Positions 6,907-13,901 of a stretch of 16,255 nucleotides of DNA are shown piece after piece. The notes below the pieces were generated by a model. The model saw only the letters and a program-made list of their open reading frames with translations. It searched no databases and was not told where the DNA came from. The stretch is from NCBI GenBank assembly GCA_903938075.1, contig CAJABS010000158.1:1-16255 (forward strand), read 5' to 3'. A program made the translations under genes and the position numbers. The stretch is from an uncultured Chloroflexota bacterium. Its GTDB lineage: Bacteria > Chloroflexota > Limnocylindria > Limnocylindrales > Limnocylindraceae. Position 1 is the first letter of the stretch, and every line of letters starts with the position of its first letter.

Positions 6907-7770
6907 GTGTCGATGAACGAGCGTGAGCCAGTGACCAAGCCTTCAGTGAGCCAGATCGGCGCGAGCGCCCCATCGGGTGCTACCGAGGCCACCTCCGCAT
7001 CATCGATAAATCCCGCACTACTCCTAGAGAACGTCAGCTGCTGGTATGGCGGCTTCCGTGCGGTGCGCGAGGTAAGCCTCGCCATTCCACGGAACAAGGT
7101 CACGGCGCTGATCGGTCCCTCGGGCTGCGGCAAGAGCACGCTGCTCCGTTCCATCAACCGCATGAACGACCTTGTGCCCGGATTCCGTTTGGAGGGGGAG
7201 ATCGCCTTCGAGGGCACGTCGGTACACTCCCGCGCAACGGACGTGATTGATCTTCGCCGCCGCGTCGGCATGGTCTTCCAGAAACCAAACCCATTCCCGA
7301 AGTCCATCTTCGAGAACGTGGCATTCGGGCTTCGCCTTCTCGGCGAGACCACAGGCATCGATGCTCTCGTTGAAGAGAGTCTCCGCGCCGCGGCCCTTTG
7401 GGATGAGGTGAAAGATAAGCTCGATCAACCTGGGCTCTCCCTCTCAGGCGGGCAGCAGCAGCGCCTCTGCATCGCGCGCGCTATCGCCATTCGGCCAGAG
7501 GTCATTCTCATGGATGAGCCCTGTTCGGCACTAGATCCAAAGTCCACCCTGCAGATTGAAGAGTTGATGCGCAAGCTGATTCGCGATTACACGATCGTGA
7601 TCGTGACGCACAACATGCAGCAGGCGGCACGTGCGTCGGACTACACCGTCTTCCTCACCATGGGCGACGATCGTGCCGGCTATGTGGTGGAGCAGGGCGA
7701 GACGGGGAAGATCTTCACAGCGCCACAGCAGCAGCTCACCGCCGACTACGTCTCGGGCCGCTTCGGCTGA
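6907..7770 (+). CDS. pstB: Phosphate ABC transporter ATP-binding protein PstB (system 2)
   Basis: The 287-residue ATPase of the second phosphate importer. ABC motifs are all intact: Walker A GPSGCGKST, Q-loop VFQKPNPFP, signature LSGGQQQR, Walker B VILMDEPCSALDP and H-loop VTHNMQQ, ending in YVSGRFG. It is much closer to the PstB at 1190-2056 than the permeases are to each other. The first 35 or so residues are again a Ser/Thr/Ala-rich tail before the family start (LLLENVSCWYGGF). I chose GTG at 6907 because the GAGGT ribosome-binding site overlapping the pstA stop is about 8 bases away; ATG at 6913, two codons later, is the alternative. No phoU follows. Confidence 0.95.
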   Translation: MSMNEREPVTKPSVSQIGASAPSGATEATSASSINPALLLENVSCWYGGFRAVREVSLAIPRNKVTALIGPSGCGKSTLLRSINRMNDLVPGFRLEGEIAFEGTSVHSRATDVIDLRRRVGMVFQKPNPFPKSIFENVAFGLRLLGETTGIDALVEESLRAAALWDEVKDKLDQPGLSLSGGQQQRLCIARAIAIRPEVILMDEPCSALDPKSTLQIEELMRKLIRDYTIVIVTHNMQQAARASDYTVFLTMGDDRAGYVVEQGETGKIFTAPQQQLTADYVSGRFG

Positions 7771-7807
7771 TCCCGCGCCTACCGATCCGATAGGCCCCCG
7801 ATACGTC

Positions 7808-7825
7808 GGTGACCATAGGATCACC
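7808..7825 (+). other. Weak inverted repeat in the gap after pstB
   Basis: GGTGA (7808-7812) and TCACC (7821-7825) are complementary, and the inner CC/GG can pair with one bulged A, giving a modest stem in the 87-base gap before the camelysin-like gene. It could be a weak terminator for the phosphate operon or an operator; there is no U-tract. Three CCGAT copies (starting at 7782, 7787 and 7798) precede it. A ribosome-binding site AGGAG (7848-7852) lies 5 bases before the next gene. I see no convincing promoter here. Confidence 0.2.
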
Positions 7826-7857
7826 TTCCGCCTCAGAGCCCGCTCAGAGGAGAAGGT

Positions 7858-8475
7858 ATGCAGCAAGAGAGATCAGCCCAACGGCCGCGTCGTGTTGTGT
7901 GGGCCGCAGCCATTGCGGGGGCACTGATTGCTGGTGCAACCGTCGGCCGCACGAGTGCGGCATTCACTGCGACGGCACCGGTCACCGGCGGCGTTACATC
8001 TGGCGTGGTTGCCCTAAGTACTGGTGGCGTAGAACAGCTCACCTTTAACGGCGCGTCACTCACTGGGATCGGTCCAGGGGCATCCTTTTCTCAGTCGGTC
8101 ACGGTGCTCAACCAGTCGACCGTTACAACCCCATCGCTGTACACCGATATCGCCCTCTGGGCCGACATCACTGGCACCTCGACGCTGCCTAGTGATCTGG
8201 GCGCATCGCTTCTCGTCTCCATTACCCGCAGCATCGGAGGCGGCACTGCCGAGACGCTGTATAGCGGGACGGTGGTTGGACTTGCCCAGTTTGGGACGTT
8301 CGCCTCTCCACTGGGTGATCGTTGGGCCTCGCGCAACGCGGGTGGCTCAACGGGAGCAGAGGCTGCGAGTGCAACCTATACGTTCTCCTTCAGTCTGCCA
8401 GCCTCCGCAACGGCGGGAGCTGATTCGTCGATCGCTGTCTCATTCACCTTTGAGGCACGCAACCGCACCGCGTAA
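7858..8475 (+). CDS. Camelysin/TasA-like secreted protein with SipW-type signal peptide
   Basis: A 205-residue exported protein. Residues 1-13 are basic and polar, 14-30 form a hydrophobic helix (VVWAAAIAGALIAGATV), and then comes TSAAFTATAPVTGGVTSG (32-49), the pattern of SipW-dependent proteins (camelysin, TasA), where cleavage falls around the Ala residues before the conserved Phe-Thr. The mature part is a Ser/Thr/Gly/Ala-rich beta-type domain with the family's usual progression (a VVAL strand, GPGASFSQSVTVLNQS near 64-79, and an alternating C-terminal strand pattern). TasA and camelysin form surface fibres or surface-associated proteins in Bacillus; whether this one forms fibres is unknown. 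The ATG at 7858 has an AGGAG ribosome-binding site 5 bases upstream. Its stop overlaps the ATG of the signal peptidase (TAATG), which strongly supports an enzyme-substrate pair. Confidence 0.8.
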   Translation: MQQERSAQRPRRVVWAAAIAGALIAGATVGRTSAAFTATAPVTGGVTSGVVALSTGGVEQLTFNGASLTGIGPGASFSQSVTVLNQSTVTTPSLYTDIALWADITGTSTLPSDLGASLLVSITRSIGGGTAETLYSGTVVGLAQFGTFASPLGDRWASRNAGGSTGAEAASATYTFSFSLPASATAGADSSIAVSFTFEARNRTA

Positions 8476-9320
8476 TGCTGAACCGTCGCGCGCTCTTCTG
8501 TGCCCTCGCCGCCGTGCTGTTCGTTCAGGCGGCGGGGGTGCGGGTTCTTGCCGTTTCCGGCAACTCAATGGCGCCGCTCATTCGCAACGGAGATGTTGTG
8601 CTGATTGCACGCGCATGGAGCGGCGGTAACGTAGGGGACATCGTGCTGGTGCAGCGACCGAGTGACGGCGAGCTACTCCTTCACCGCGTCATTGACCGCG
8701 ATCGTGGATGGCGAACGACGAAAGGGGATGCGAGTAGTAGCCCCGATAGCGAGCGGATTCCTGAGGCGAAACTCATGGGCGGGTTAGCCCTTGTAATCCC
8801 CACCGGACTACTGGGCTCGCTGCCTATTGGCGGGGTGTCGGCGCAGTTCACCGACGCGCGCACAACGGGTCTCGTGATCGCTTCGGCACCTGGCGCACGC
8901 GCGCAGATTGAGGCACCTCTTCTCCTTGGAGGAGATGCTGCTGGTCAGCTCCTTCCGGGTGGCAGTGCAACGTGGAACCTCACTCTTGGCCCCTGCCCCC
9001 TTAGCTTGGCAGGAGAGTGCGCAGGGTCAACGAGCACTCTCCGCATTGATCCCGCCCGATTCCCAGAGATCGCGGCGAGTGGGATCGCGCGATCGCTGCG
9101 GATCAGTACACGGTGCCGTGCGCTTGGCGGGAGCAGCTGGGCTACCTCTGCCGACCTCTTCACGTCAGCGTGGAGCGCGGCGAACCCACTCACAGGGCGG
9201 CTCGCATCACTCGCTCACGGCTCGCCGCCTCAGGAGTGCCAAGTGAGCGTCACGCTTCTAGGGAGCCTCGCAGCCGTCAGCAGCGCGATGCAGCTGCCCC
9301 TCCGCTGGGGACCAGAGTGA
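8475..9320 (+). CDS. SipW-type signal peptidase I (Ser/His) with extra substrate-like C-terminal domain
   Basis: A 281-residue membrane protein. Residues 6-27 form the N-terminal anchor. The catalytic half has the S26 motifs SGNSMAPLIRNGDVVLI (28-44, nucleophile Ser31), GDIVLVQRP (54-62), LLHRVID with His70 where typical bacterial signal peptidases have Lys, and TKGDASSSPD (82-91). Ser/His is the arrangement of SipW and ER/archaeal-type enzymes. A second hydrophobic stretch follows at 100-121. The remaining 160 residues are unusual: they open with VSAQFTDARTTG (121-132), which resembles the cleavage region of the neighbouring camelysin-like protein, and continue as a beta-rich, Gly/Ser-rich domain with four Cys (174, 182, 214, 255). 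The enzyme presumably processes the protein encoded just upstream and possibly its own C-terminal half. Catalytic assignment is firm; the role of the extension is inference. Confidence 0.86.
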   Translation: MLNRRALFCALAAVLFVQAAGVRVLAVSGNSMAPLIRNGDVVLIARAWSGGNVGDIVLVQRPSDGELLLHRVIDRDRGWRTTKGDASSSPDSERIPEAKLMGGLALVIPTGLLGSLPIGGVSAQFTDARTTGLVIASAPGARAQIEAPLLLGGDAAGQLLPGGSATWNLTLGPCPLSLAGECAGSTSTLRIDPARFPEIAASGIARSLRISTRCRALGGSSWATSADLFTSAWSAANPLTGRLASLAHGSPPQECQVSVTLLGSLAAVSSAMQLPLRWGPE

Positions 9321-10084
9321 GCGGTCGCGGCTTGGCGATGCGCAGTGGCGTGCTGGCAACACTGATCGCCCTCACGACGGCAGGTGCGGCGTGGTCGCCA
9401 CGCCTCGATCTCGCACTGGGATCAGGCGCATGGAGTGGACCCGGCGGCGTCAGTAGTGGCCTCCTCCTCTGGTACGACACCGCCGAGAGCACCACCATGG
9501 GACTCAGCCCAAAGTTGCGCTACTGGTTCGACAAGTCAGGAACATCACGGCACGCAGCGGTGAGCGTCAGTGCATACCAGCCGTACCCCACGCTTGCATC
9601 TGGCGTCCCCGCGTTGCAGTTCAACGGCGCAGCGATACACCTACCAGTCAGCATTCCACTTGAGCCGGCAACAGTGATGATCGTCTTCCGCCAGGCGAGT
9701 GAGGCGCTGAGCCATCCGCTGCTTGGCAGCAGCACGCGATTCTCGGGTATCTCACTTGAACAGGGAAAGCTTCGTGTTTACAGCAACGGCAGCGCTGCCG
9801 GGGCGACAACTGCTCGAACTACCACTGGGCTCACCATCACGACCGTGCGCACCGCAGCTGGTGCTGCAGACGGCATCCAATACAACGGCGGGGCTGAGAT
9901 TCCCTTCACCATCACCACCTCTGAAAGCATCAATTGGGTTGGCGGCATGTTCACGGCCGGAGGCCCGAGATACTTCGTCGGCGCAATCATGGAGGTGGTG
10001 ATTTGGGGGCGCTCGCTCTCAGCGAGTGAGCGGCTGGCTGCACACCGTGCCCTTGGTGCGAAATGGGGGATCAGCGTCCCTTGA
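9317..10084 (+). CDS. Secreted LamG-like (concanavalin A-fold) protein
   Basis: A 255-residue exported protein with the pattern of LamG/concanavalin A-like domains often found on bacterial cell surfaces. A hydrophobic signal segment lies at about 8-26 (MRSGVLATLIALTTAGAAWS). The domain runs from about 47 to the C-terminus: LLLWYDTAES, a WFDKSGTSRHA segment, PTLASGVPALQFNG, VMIVFRQASE, and a closing block GAIMEVVIWGRSLSASERLAAHRALGAKWG, which is the usual terminal strand plus helix of this family. Such domains bind carbohydrate or protein ligands; no catalytic residues are recognisable. The GTG at 9317 overlaps the peptidase stop (GTGA); ATG 9338 is a possible alternative that keeps the signal peptide. 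An upstream in-frame extension into the peptidase gene was discarded. Co-translation with the signal peptidase suggests it is exported to the same place. Confidence 0.78.
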   Translation: MSGRGLAMRSGVLATLIALTTAGAAWSPRLDLALGSGAWSGPGGVSSGLLLWYDTAESTTMGLSPKLRYWFDKSGTSRHAAVSVSAYQPYPTLASGVPALQFNGAAIHLPVSIPLEPATVMIVFRQASEALSHPLLGSSTRFSGISLEQGKLRVYSNGSAAGATTARTTTGLTITTVRTAAGAADGIQYNGGAEIPFTITTSESINWVGGMFTAGGPRYFVGAIMEVVIWGRSLSASERLAAHRALGAKWGISVP

Positions 10085-10139
10085 GGCATAGACCTCTCTC
10101 TCGAAGTGCGACGTCCGCCAACCTGCCTCACATTGCCTT

Positions 10140-10145
10140 TATGAT
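10140..10145 (+). promoter_or_regulatory. Candidate -10 box of a leaderless HAD-gene transcript
   Basis: TATGAT sits 9 bases before the ATG at 10155, with no Shine-Dalgarno sequence between. A transcription start 7-10 bases downstream would coincide with the start codon, as at tdk. I see no good -35 box. The 70-base gap holds nothing else except a 4-bp GAGG/CCTC inverted repeat just after the preceding stop. Confidence 0.4.
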
Positions 10146-10154
10146 TCGCGCATT

Positions 10155-10808
10155 ATGGTTGTAAAGGCGCTGATATTTGACTTTGACGGCACACTGACCC
10201 TTTCTGAGCCAGTACACATGAGCGCTTGGATTGAAATGGCCAAACAGCACTCTTTACCCCTGCCTGAAGGTTTTCTCGAGGCAGGCATTGGTCACACCGA
10301 CCGCGAGGATGCGGAGATCCTGGCACAGTCCTGGGGCCGAAAGAACCCGCAGCACACCGGTACGAGCCTACTTGCCGAAAAGCGTGCGACATACCAGCGC
10401 AAAGCTTTGACTGAGAGCGTGTTGGTCGATGGCGTACCACAGATGCTGGCCCACTTCTCACGGATTTATCCGCTGGGGCTGGCAACGAGCGCGTCCTACG
10501 AAGACATTAACCCTACCTTGGAACGTTATGACCTGAGTCAGTATTTCAAGAGTGTGGTCGCGATTGAAGACGTGCGAAATGGAAAACCAGATCCTGAGAT
10601 CTACTTCAAGAGCGCGCAGAATTTGGACGTAGAACCGAGCGCGTGCGTAGCCTTTGAAGACACGATCATTGGGGGAAATGCCGCCCGCGCTGCAGGCATG
10701 CGCGTAATCGGGATGACGACCACATTTGCGGAAAGAGATCTGGGGAAAGTGGTTGGGGCTATTCGTGATTTCCGCGATTTGTCAGCTGTTGAGGGACTAT
10801 TACTATGA
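10155..10808 (+). CDS. HAD-superfamily hydrolase, beta-phosphoglucomutase/phosphatase-like
   Basis: A 217-residue cytosolic protein of the HAD superfamily, CbbY/beta-phosphoglucomutase-like branch. Motif I is DFDGTLT (9-15; nucleophile Asp9 and acid/base Asp11), a small helical cap follows (about 17-85), motif II is LATSAS, motif III lies around NGKPDPEIY with its Lys, and motif IV is FEDTIIGGNAARAAGM. The likely reaction is dephosphorylation or isomerisation of a small sugar phosphate; the substrate cannot be read from the sequence. Base composition is visibly lower in G+C than the genes on either side (several 60-base lines near 48%, against about 60-67%), and it is a single gene between two operons, so acquisition by transfer is possible. 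It converges on the glycosyltransferase gene with only 2 bases between the stops. Confidence 0.88.
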   Translation: MVVKALIFDFDGTLTLSEPVHMSAWIEMAKQHSLPLPEGFLEAGIGHTDREDAEILAQSWGRKNPQHTGTSLLAEKRATYQRKALTESVLVDGVPQMLAHFSRIYPLGLATSASYEDINPTLERYDLSQYFKSVVAIEDVRNGKPDPEIYFKSAQNLDVEPSACVAFEDTIIGGNAARAAGMRVIGMTTTFAERDLGKVVGAIRDFRDLSAVEGLLL

Positions 10809-10810
10809 CG

Positions 10811-11935
10811 CTAGCGTCCTTTAAGGAGTCGCCGCGGTAGCGCGAACGAAAGTTTCGCCAACAGCGCAAGGCCAGCAGCGCCAGCAAGGGCGTACGGAAC
10901 AGCGATCGTCAGAAGGTATTGCGGCCACTTTGTGGGCCAGAAGAGGAGCGCGATTGCACCGAGGCCGAGCCAGATTGCATAGACCGGCCGATTGCGGGCA
11001 AGCGGGATCAGGCCGACTAGAGCGAGCGGCAACATCCAGGTATCAAACTTCACCGCGAAGATGTTCTGGGCGTCGTGCCACGGCACCGACTGCATCAGCC
11101 AGATCAACTGTTGCCACGCTGGGAAGCCGGTGGATTGCACCTGCTCGCTTGTGGCGTATTCCGGGTGATAGGCGGCACTGGCGATCAGCCGACCGATTGG
11201 GTCGCTCCACAGGTACGGATTCACCGCGAAGAAGGCGAGTGCAGCAATCGCGCTCCAGCCGATTGCATCCTTAATGCGGATCGGTTCGCCGCGTCGCGTT
11301 CGTCGAAGACGATCAACAACGATGGCGAGCCCTGCGATGGCGTATGGATACTTCGCGCCGACCGCGAGCCCGATACCGATCGCGGAGGCGAGATAGGCGA
11401 GCCGACGCCGGCGTGCGTTCGACATGCTGCGGGCCAGCTCATAGAGAGCAACACCGAGTAGCGAGAAGAGGAGTGGAACCGCCTCAAGCATGACCTGACT
11501 GGTGTACTTGATCACCCAGGTGCTGGTTGCCAGCAGCAGGGCGGCGACTGGGCTGACGAGCGCCAGCGTCGTAACAGAGAGCACGCCGAAGGCACTCTGC
11601 ATCTGGCGCACGGCGGCAAGTGTCGGCCGGTGCATCAACTCGTAGGGGTTTGCGGTAACGGGAAGCTCGGGGATGCGCTGAATCGGCTCCATGCTGAGCA
11701 TGACTGTTGCGATCAGGATCTTGACGAACTGGGGATGCTCAATGCGGTAGTTGTTCTCTAGGAGGATCCCTGGGTTCCCCGTGCGGATCTCGTCCGCAAA
11801 GATTTGACCGGCACGCATGTAATCGTCCTCATCAAAATCAATGGGGAGGCGGGCCGCTTGGCCATGCAGCAGGAGTGCGAGGGCGGTAAGCAGCCCAACA
11901 GCTCCGAGCCGAGCCGCTCGTTCAACGCGTGTCAT
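10811..11935 (-). CDS. GT39/PMT-like polytopic glycosyltransferase
   Basis: A 374-residue multi-spanning membrane protein resembling GT-C glycosyltransferases of the ArnT/PMT (GT39) type, which transfer sugars from polyprenyl-phosphate carriers on the outer face of the membrane. After a first helix (about 9-28), the extracytoplasmic loop contains DFDEDDY (33-39), the expected acidic catalytic region, and EHPQFVKIL (66-74), a form of the conserved HPP-type motif. About nine further hydrophobic segments follow, with a Tyr/Lys-containing GAKYPYA and a WPTKWPQYLL segment near the C-terminus. The start is the ATG at 11935, overlapping the pgl stop (ATGA); an extension to 11974 adds 13 unrelated residues inside pgl and was rejected. 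Last gene of the pentose phosphate operon; a functional link to that pathway is not obvious. Confidence 0.75.
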   Translation of the reverse strand: MTRVERAARLGAVGLLTALALLLHGQAARLPIDFDEDDYMRAGQIFADEIRTGNPGILLENNYRIEHPQFVKILIATVMLSMEPIQRIPELPVTANPYELMHRPTLAAVRQMQSAFGVLSVTTLALVSPVAALLLATSTWVIKYTSQVMLEAVPLLFSLLGVALYELARSMSNARRRRLAYLASAIGIGLAVGAKYPYAIAGLAIVVDRLRRTRRGEPIRIKDAIGWSAIAALAFFAVNPYLWSDPIGRLIASAAYHPEYATSEQVQSTGFPAWQQLIWLMQSVPWHDAQNIFAVKFDTWMLPLALVGLIPLARNRPVYAIWLGLGAIALLFWPTKWPQYLLTIAVPYALAGAAGLALLAKLSFALPRRLLKGR

Positions 11936-12702
11936 GCCGAGAGGGTAGCGGCCGAGGCACCATCGAGAAGCCACGTTGCGTGCGGCAGGAGGGCACCCTT
12001 CGCTGGCGCATCAGCGATCGGCGTGGTCTCGGCAAAGATGCGCGCAACGGCCGCGGCTTTCGCTGCGCCCGGCGCCAGAGCGATGACCTCACGGGCAGCC
12101 GCCAGCATGCCGAGCGAAAACGAGAGGCGCGGCACATGCGGCTCAATGTGGGTCGGGGCGGGAACCCCATCGGCCACTGGAGCATTGGGGAGGGCAAGCG
12201 GCGAGCCCGGGAAAACGCTCAGACAGTGTCCATCGCCACCAACTCCGATCAACACCAGGTCAAAGACTGGGAACCCTTCGGCGGTATGCGCAACCCCTAC
12301 AGATCGCAACTCGGCAAGGTAGGCCTGTACTGCGGTGTCGGCGCTCGTCTCTGAGGTTGGCCATGGGTGCACTGCAGTTGGCGGCAGTGGCGATGCTGCA
12401 CCATCGGTGCCTGGGCTCAGCAACTGCGCATCGAGTGGCTGCAGATTTGAGAGCGGATCGGTACGAGACACGAACCGATCGTCACCGAACCAGATCTGCG
12501 TCTGCGCCCATGGCATGCGAGCGGCTCGTGACGGCTCACGCAGTGCGCGGTAGAGCGCGGCAGGGGTAGAGCCTCCTGTCGTGCAGAGGTGGAAGATGCC
12601 GCGTGCCGCAACGGCGGTGACTGCCGCATCCACGACGCGATCAGCGGCTACCGAAGCTACGTCTGCCGCATCGCTCAGGATGCGGACCGACGGCTGGCTC
12701 AT
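11932..12702 (-). CDS. pgl: 6-phosphogluconolactonase
   Basis: A 256-residue cytosolic enzyme hydrolysing 6-phosphogluconolactone to 6-phosphogluconate, the second step of the oxidative pentose phosphate pathway. Length fits the DevB/Pgl family. The phosphate-binding motif TGGSTP is at 42-47, the WFGDDRFV motif near 71, the GVGGDGH motif lies mid-protein, and LAPGAAKAAAV near the C-terminus matches the family's conserved Lys segment. The stretch after GDGH reads CLSVFPGS, where most family members have TASLFPG. The ATG at 12702 overlaps the opcA stop (ATGA), and its own stop overlaps the glycosyltransferase start. Position directly after zwf and opcA confirms the assignment. Confidence 0.94.
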   Translation of the reverse strand: MSQPSVRILSDAADVASVAADRVVDAAVTAVAARGIFHLCTTGGSTPAALYRALREPSRAARMPWAQTQIWFGDDRFVSRTDPLSNLQPLDAQLLSPGTDGAASPLPPTAVHPWPTSETSADTAVQAYLAELRSVGVAHTAEGFPVFDLVLIGVGGDGHCLSVFPGSPLALPNAPVADGVPAPTHIEPHVPRLSFSLGMLAAAREVIALAPGAAKAAAVARIFAETTPIADAPAKGALLPHATWLLDGASAATLSA

Positions 12703-13880
12703 CCGATCAACGCGCCCATCGTGCGCAAGATTGCGGGAGAGAGTGGATCAACCTCACCGTACTCCAACGATTCACTGAGCAACGTCGCCTCAGTCCATCG
12801 AGGGGCCTGGAAGGTGCGCTCGTGGACCACCGCACCGTTGATCATGGCGGTTGCACGGGTGGAGGTTGAGTCGGCACGAACCTCCAACTCGAAGTGGTCG
12901 CCACGTCGGTCTGCTCCGATTCGGACAGCGATAGTGGTCCCGGCGCCAAGAACAGATGCAACAGGGTTGAGCGACACAGTGATGGGGTGCCGAAGTGCGT
13001 CACGCAGCTCGGCACTCCACGCTGCACCATCAACCGCATGAAGCGGCGTGTGCGTGGTGGCGCGTAGACGCGAAGCAAGCCAGGCGACGTGATATGCGGG
13101 GCGCACCACATTGACTGGAGCGCTTGACGTTGGGCTACCAGAAAAGTCGATCGTGATGGAGTTAATGGCGTTCAAGTATGGCGCGGAAGAGACGTCATCA
13201 AACATGGTGGCGATAGAGTCTCGCCAACGACCTTGGCGTAGGAGTGCGAAGTCGGTGAGCGCCACACCAGCACTCTCCGCAGCTGCAGCAAGATCACGGA
13301 TCGTGGCGAGACCGTCGCCTGGCTGCGTTGCACCATCAACAATGACGCGATCCACGCCACGCAGAAGTTGTCGCACATCGCTCTCGGCGGCGTTGATTGG
13401 GGCATCCCACCAGAGGAGTGTTGGAAGGTCATGGAGGGAGAGTGGGGGGACGATGCTTGCCAAGTGATGCGCCGCAGGGCCGCCTGCATCAATCCAGAGC
13501 AGCTCGGTGCAGGCCGACGTACCGTCGCCGCGTGGTGTGACCGCACAGAAGACTTCCAAGCGCGCCGCAAAGGTCGCCGGACCGTCGGGATCACGCGGCA
13601 CGATAAAGAGGGTGCGCGATGGATTCCGCGGGAGGGTTGCCAACACAGAGGCGGCGTGCGCAGCTCGCTCTTCACCATTCGCAACCACAGCAAGATTCAT
13701 CACCCCAGTGCGCACGGCAATCGGCTCCGCAGTAGTGGAGTCTTTCGGTGAATCAGAGACCAAGAATCGGCGCGCTTCACTGCTTGCCCATAACTTGTCG
13801 AGCAGGGCATCCGCCTCGGCAACCGTTGAGGCGCTAGACGACCAGCGCAGTGACGATGCGAGGATGGAGTTCAGACTCAT
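12699..13880 (-). CDS. opcA: Glucose-6-phosphate dehydrogenase assembly protein OpcA
   Basis: A 393-residue protein of the OpcA family, known from cyanobacteria and actinobacteria as a factor that assembles or activates glucose-6-phosphate dehydrogenase. Recognisable family features are RTGVMNLAVVA (about 58-68), the NPSRTLFIVPRD segment, CTELLWIDAGG, HHLASIVPPLSLHDLPTLLWW and LRGVDRVIVDGA, in the usual order, followed by a less conserved C-terminal half. It has no recognisable catalytic motif. The ATG at 13880 is 21 bases after the zwf stop, with a weak GCAGGG ribosome-binding site; the stop overlaps pgl. Placement between zwf and pgl matches its known role as partner of the dehydrogenase. 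Confidence 0.93.
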   Translation of the reverse strand: MSLNSILASSLRWSSSASTVAEADALLDKLWASSEARRFLVSDSPKDSTTAEPIAVRTGVMNLAVVANGEERAAHAASVLATLPRNPSRTLFIVPRDPDGPATFAARLEVFCAVTPRGDGTSACTELLWIDAGGPAAHHLASIVPPLSLHDLPTLLWWDAPINAAESDVRQLLRGVDRVIVDGATQPGDGLATIRDLAAAAESAGVALTDFALLRQGRWRDSIATMFDDVSSAPYLNAINSITIDFSGSPTSSAPVNVVRPAYHVAWLASRLRATTHTPLHAVDGAAWSAELRDALRHPITVSLNPVASVLGAGTTIAVRIGADRRGDHFELEVRADSTSTRATAMINGAVVHERTFQAPRWTEATLLSESLEYGEVDPLSPAILRTMGALIG

Positions 13881-13901
13881 CAGTGCCCTGCGGCGCTCAG
13901 C

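Noticed and set aside
6498..7358. 286-codon open frame on the minus strand across pstA and pstB of system 2
   Set aside because: It is antisense to two well-supported genes, has Arg/Ser-rich shadow composition and no recognisable motif.
1..7770. Recent tandem duplication of the pst operon
   Set aside because: The PstC and PstA pairs differ throughout outside family motifs, so recent duplication does not fit.
9113..9316. Upstream in-frame extension of the LamG-like gene into the signal peptidase gene
   Set aside because: It would bury the signal peptide 75 residues inside the protein; the GTG at 9317 gives a GTGA overlap and an N-terminal signal.
11936..11974. 13-residue N-terminal extension of the glycosyltransferase
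   Set aside because: It lies inside pgl; the ATGA overlap at 11935 matches the pattern at every other junction of the operon.
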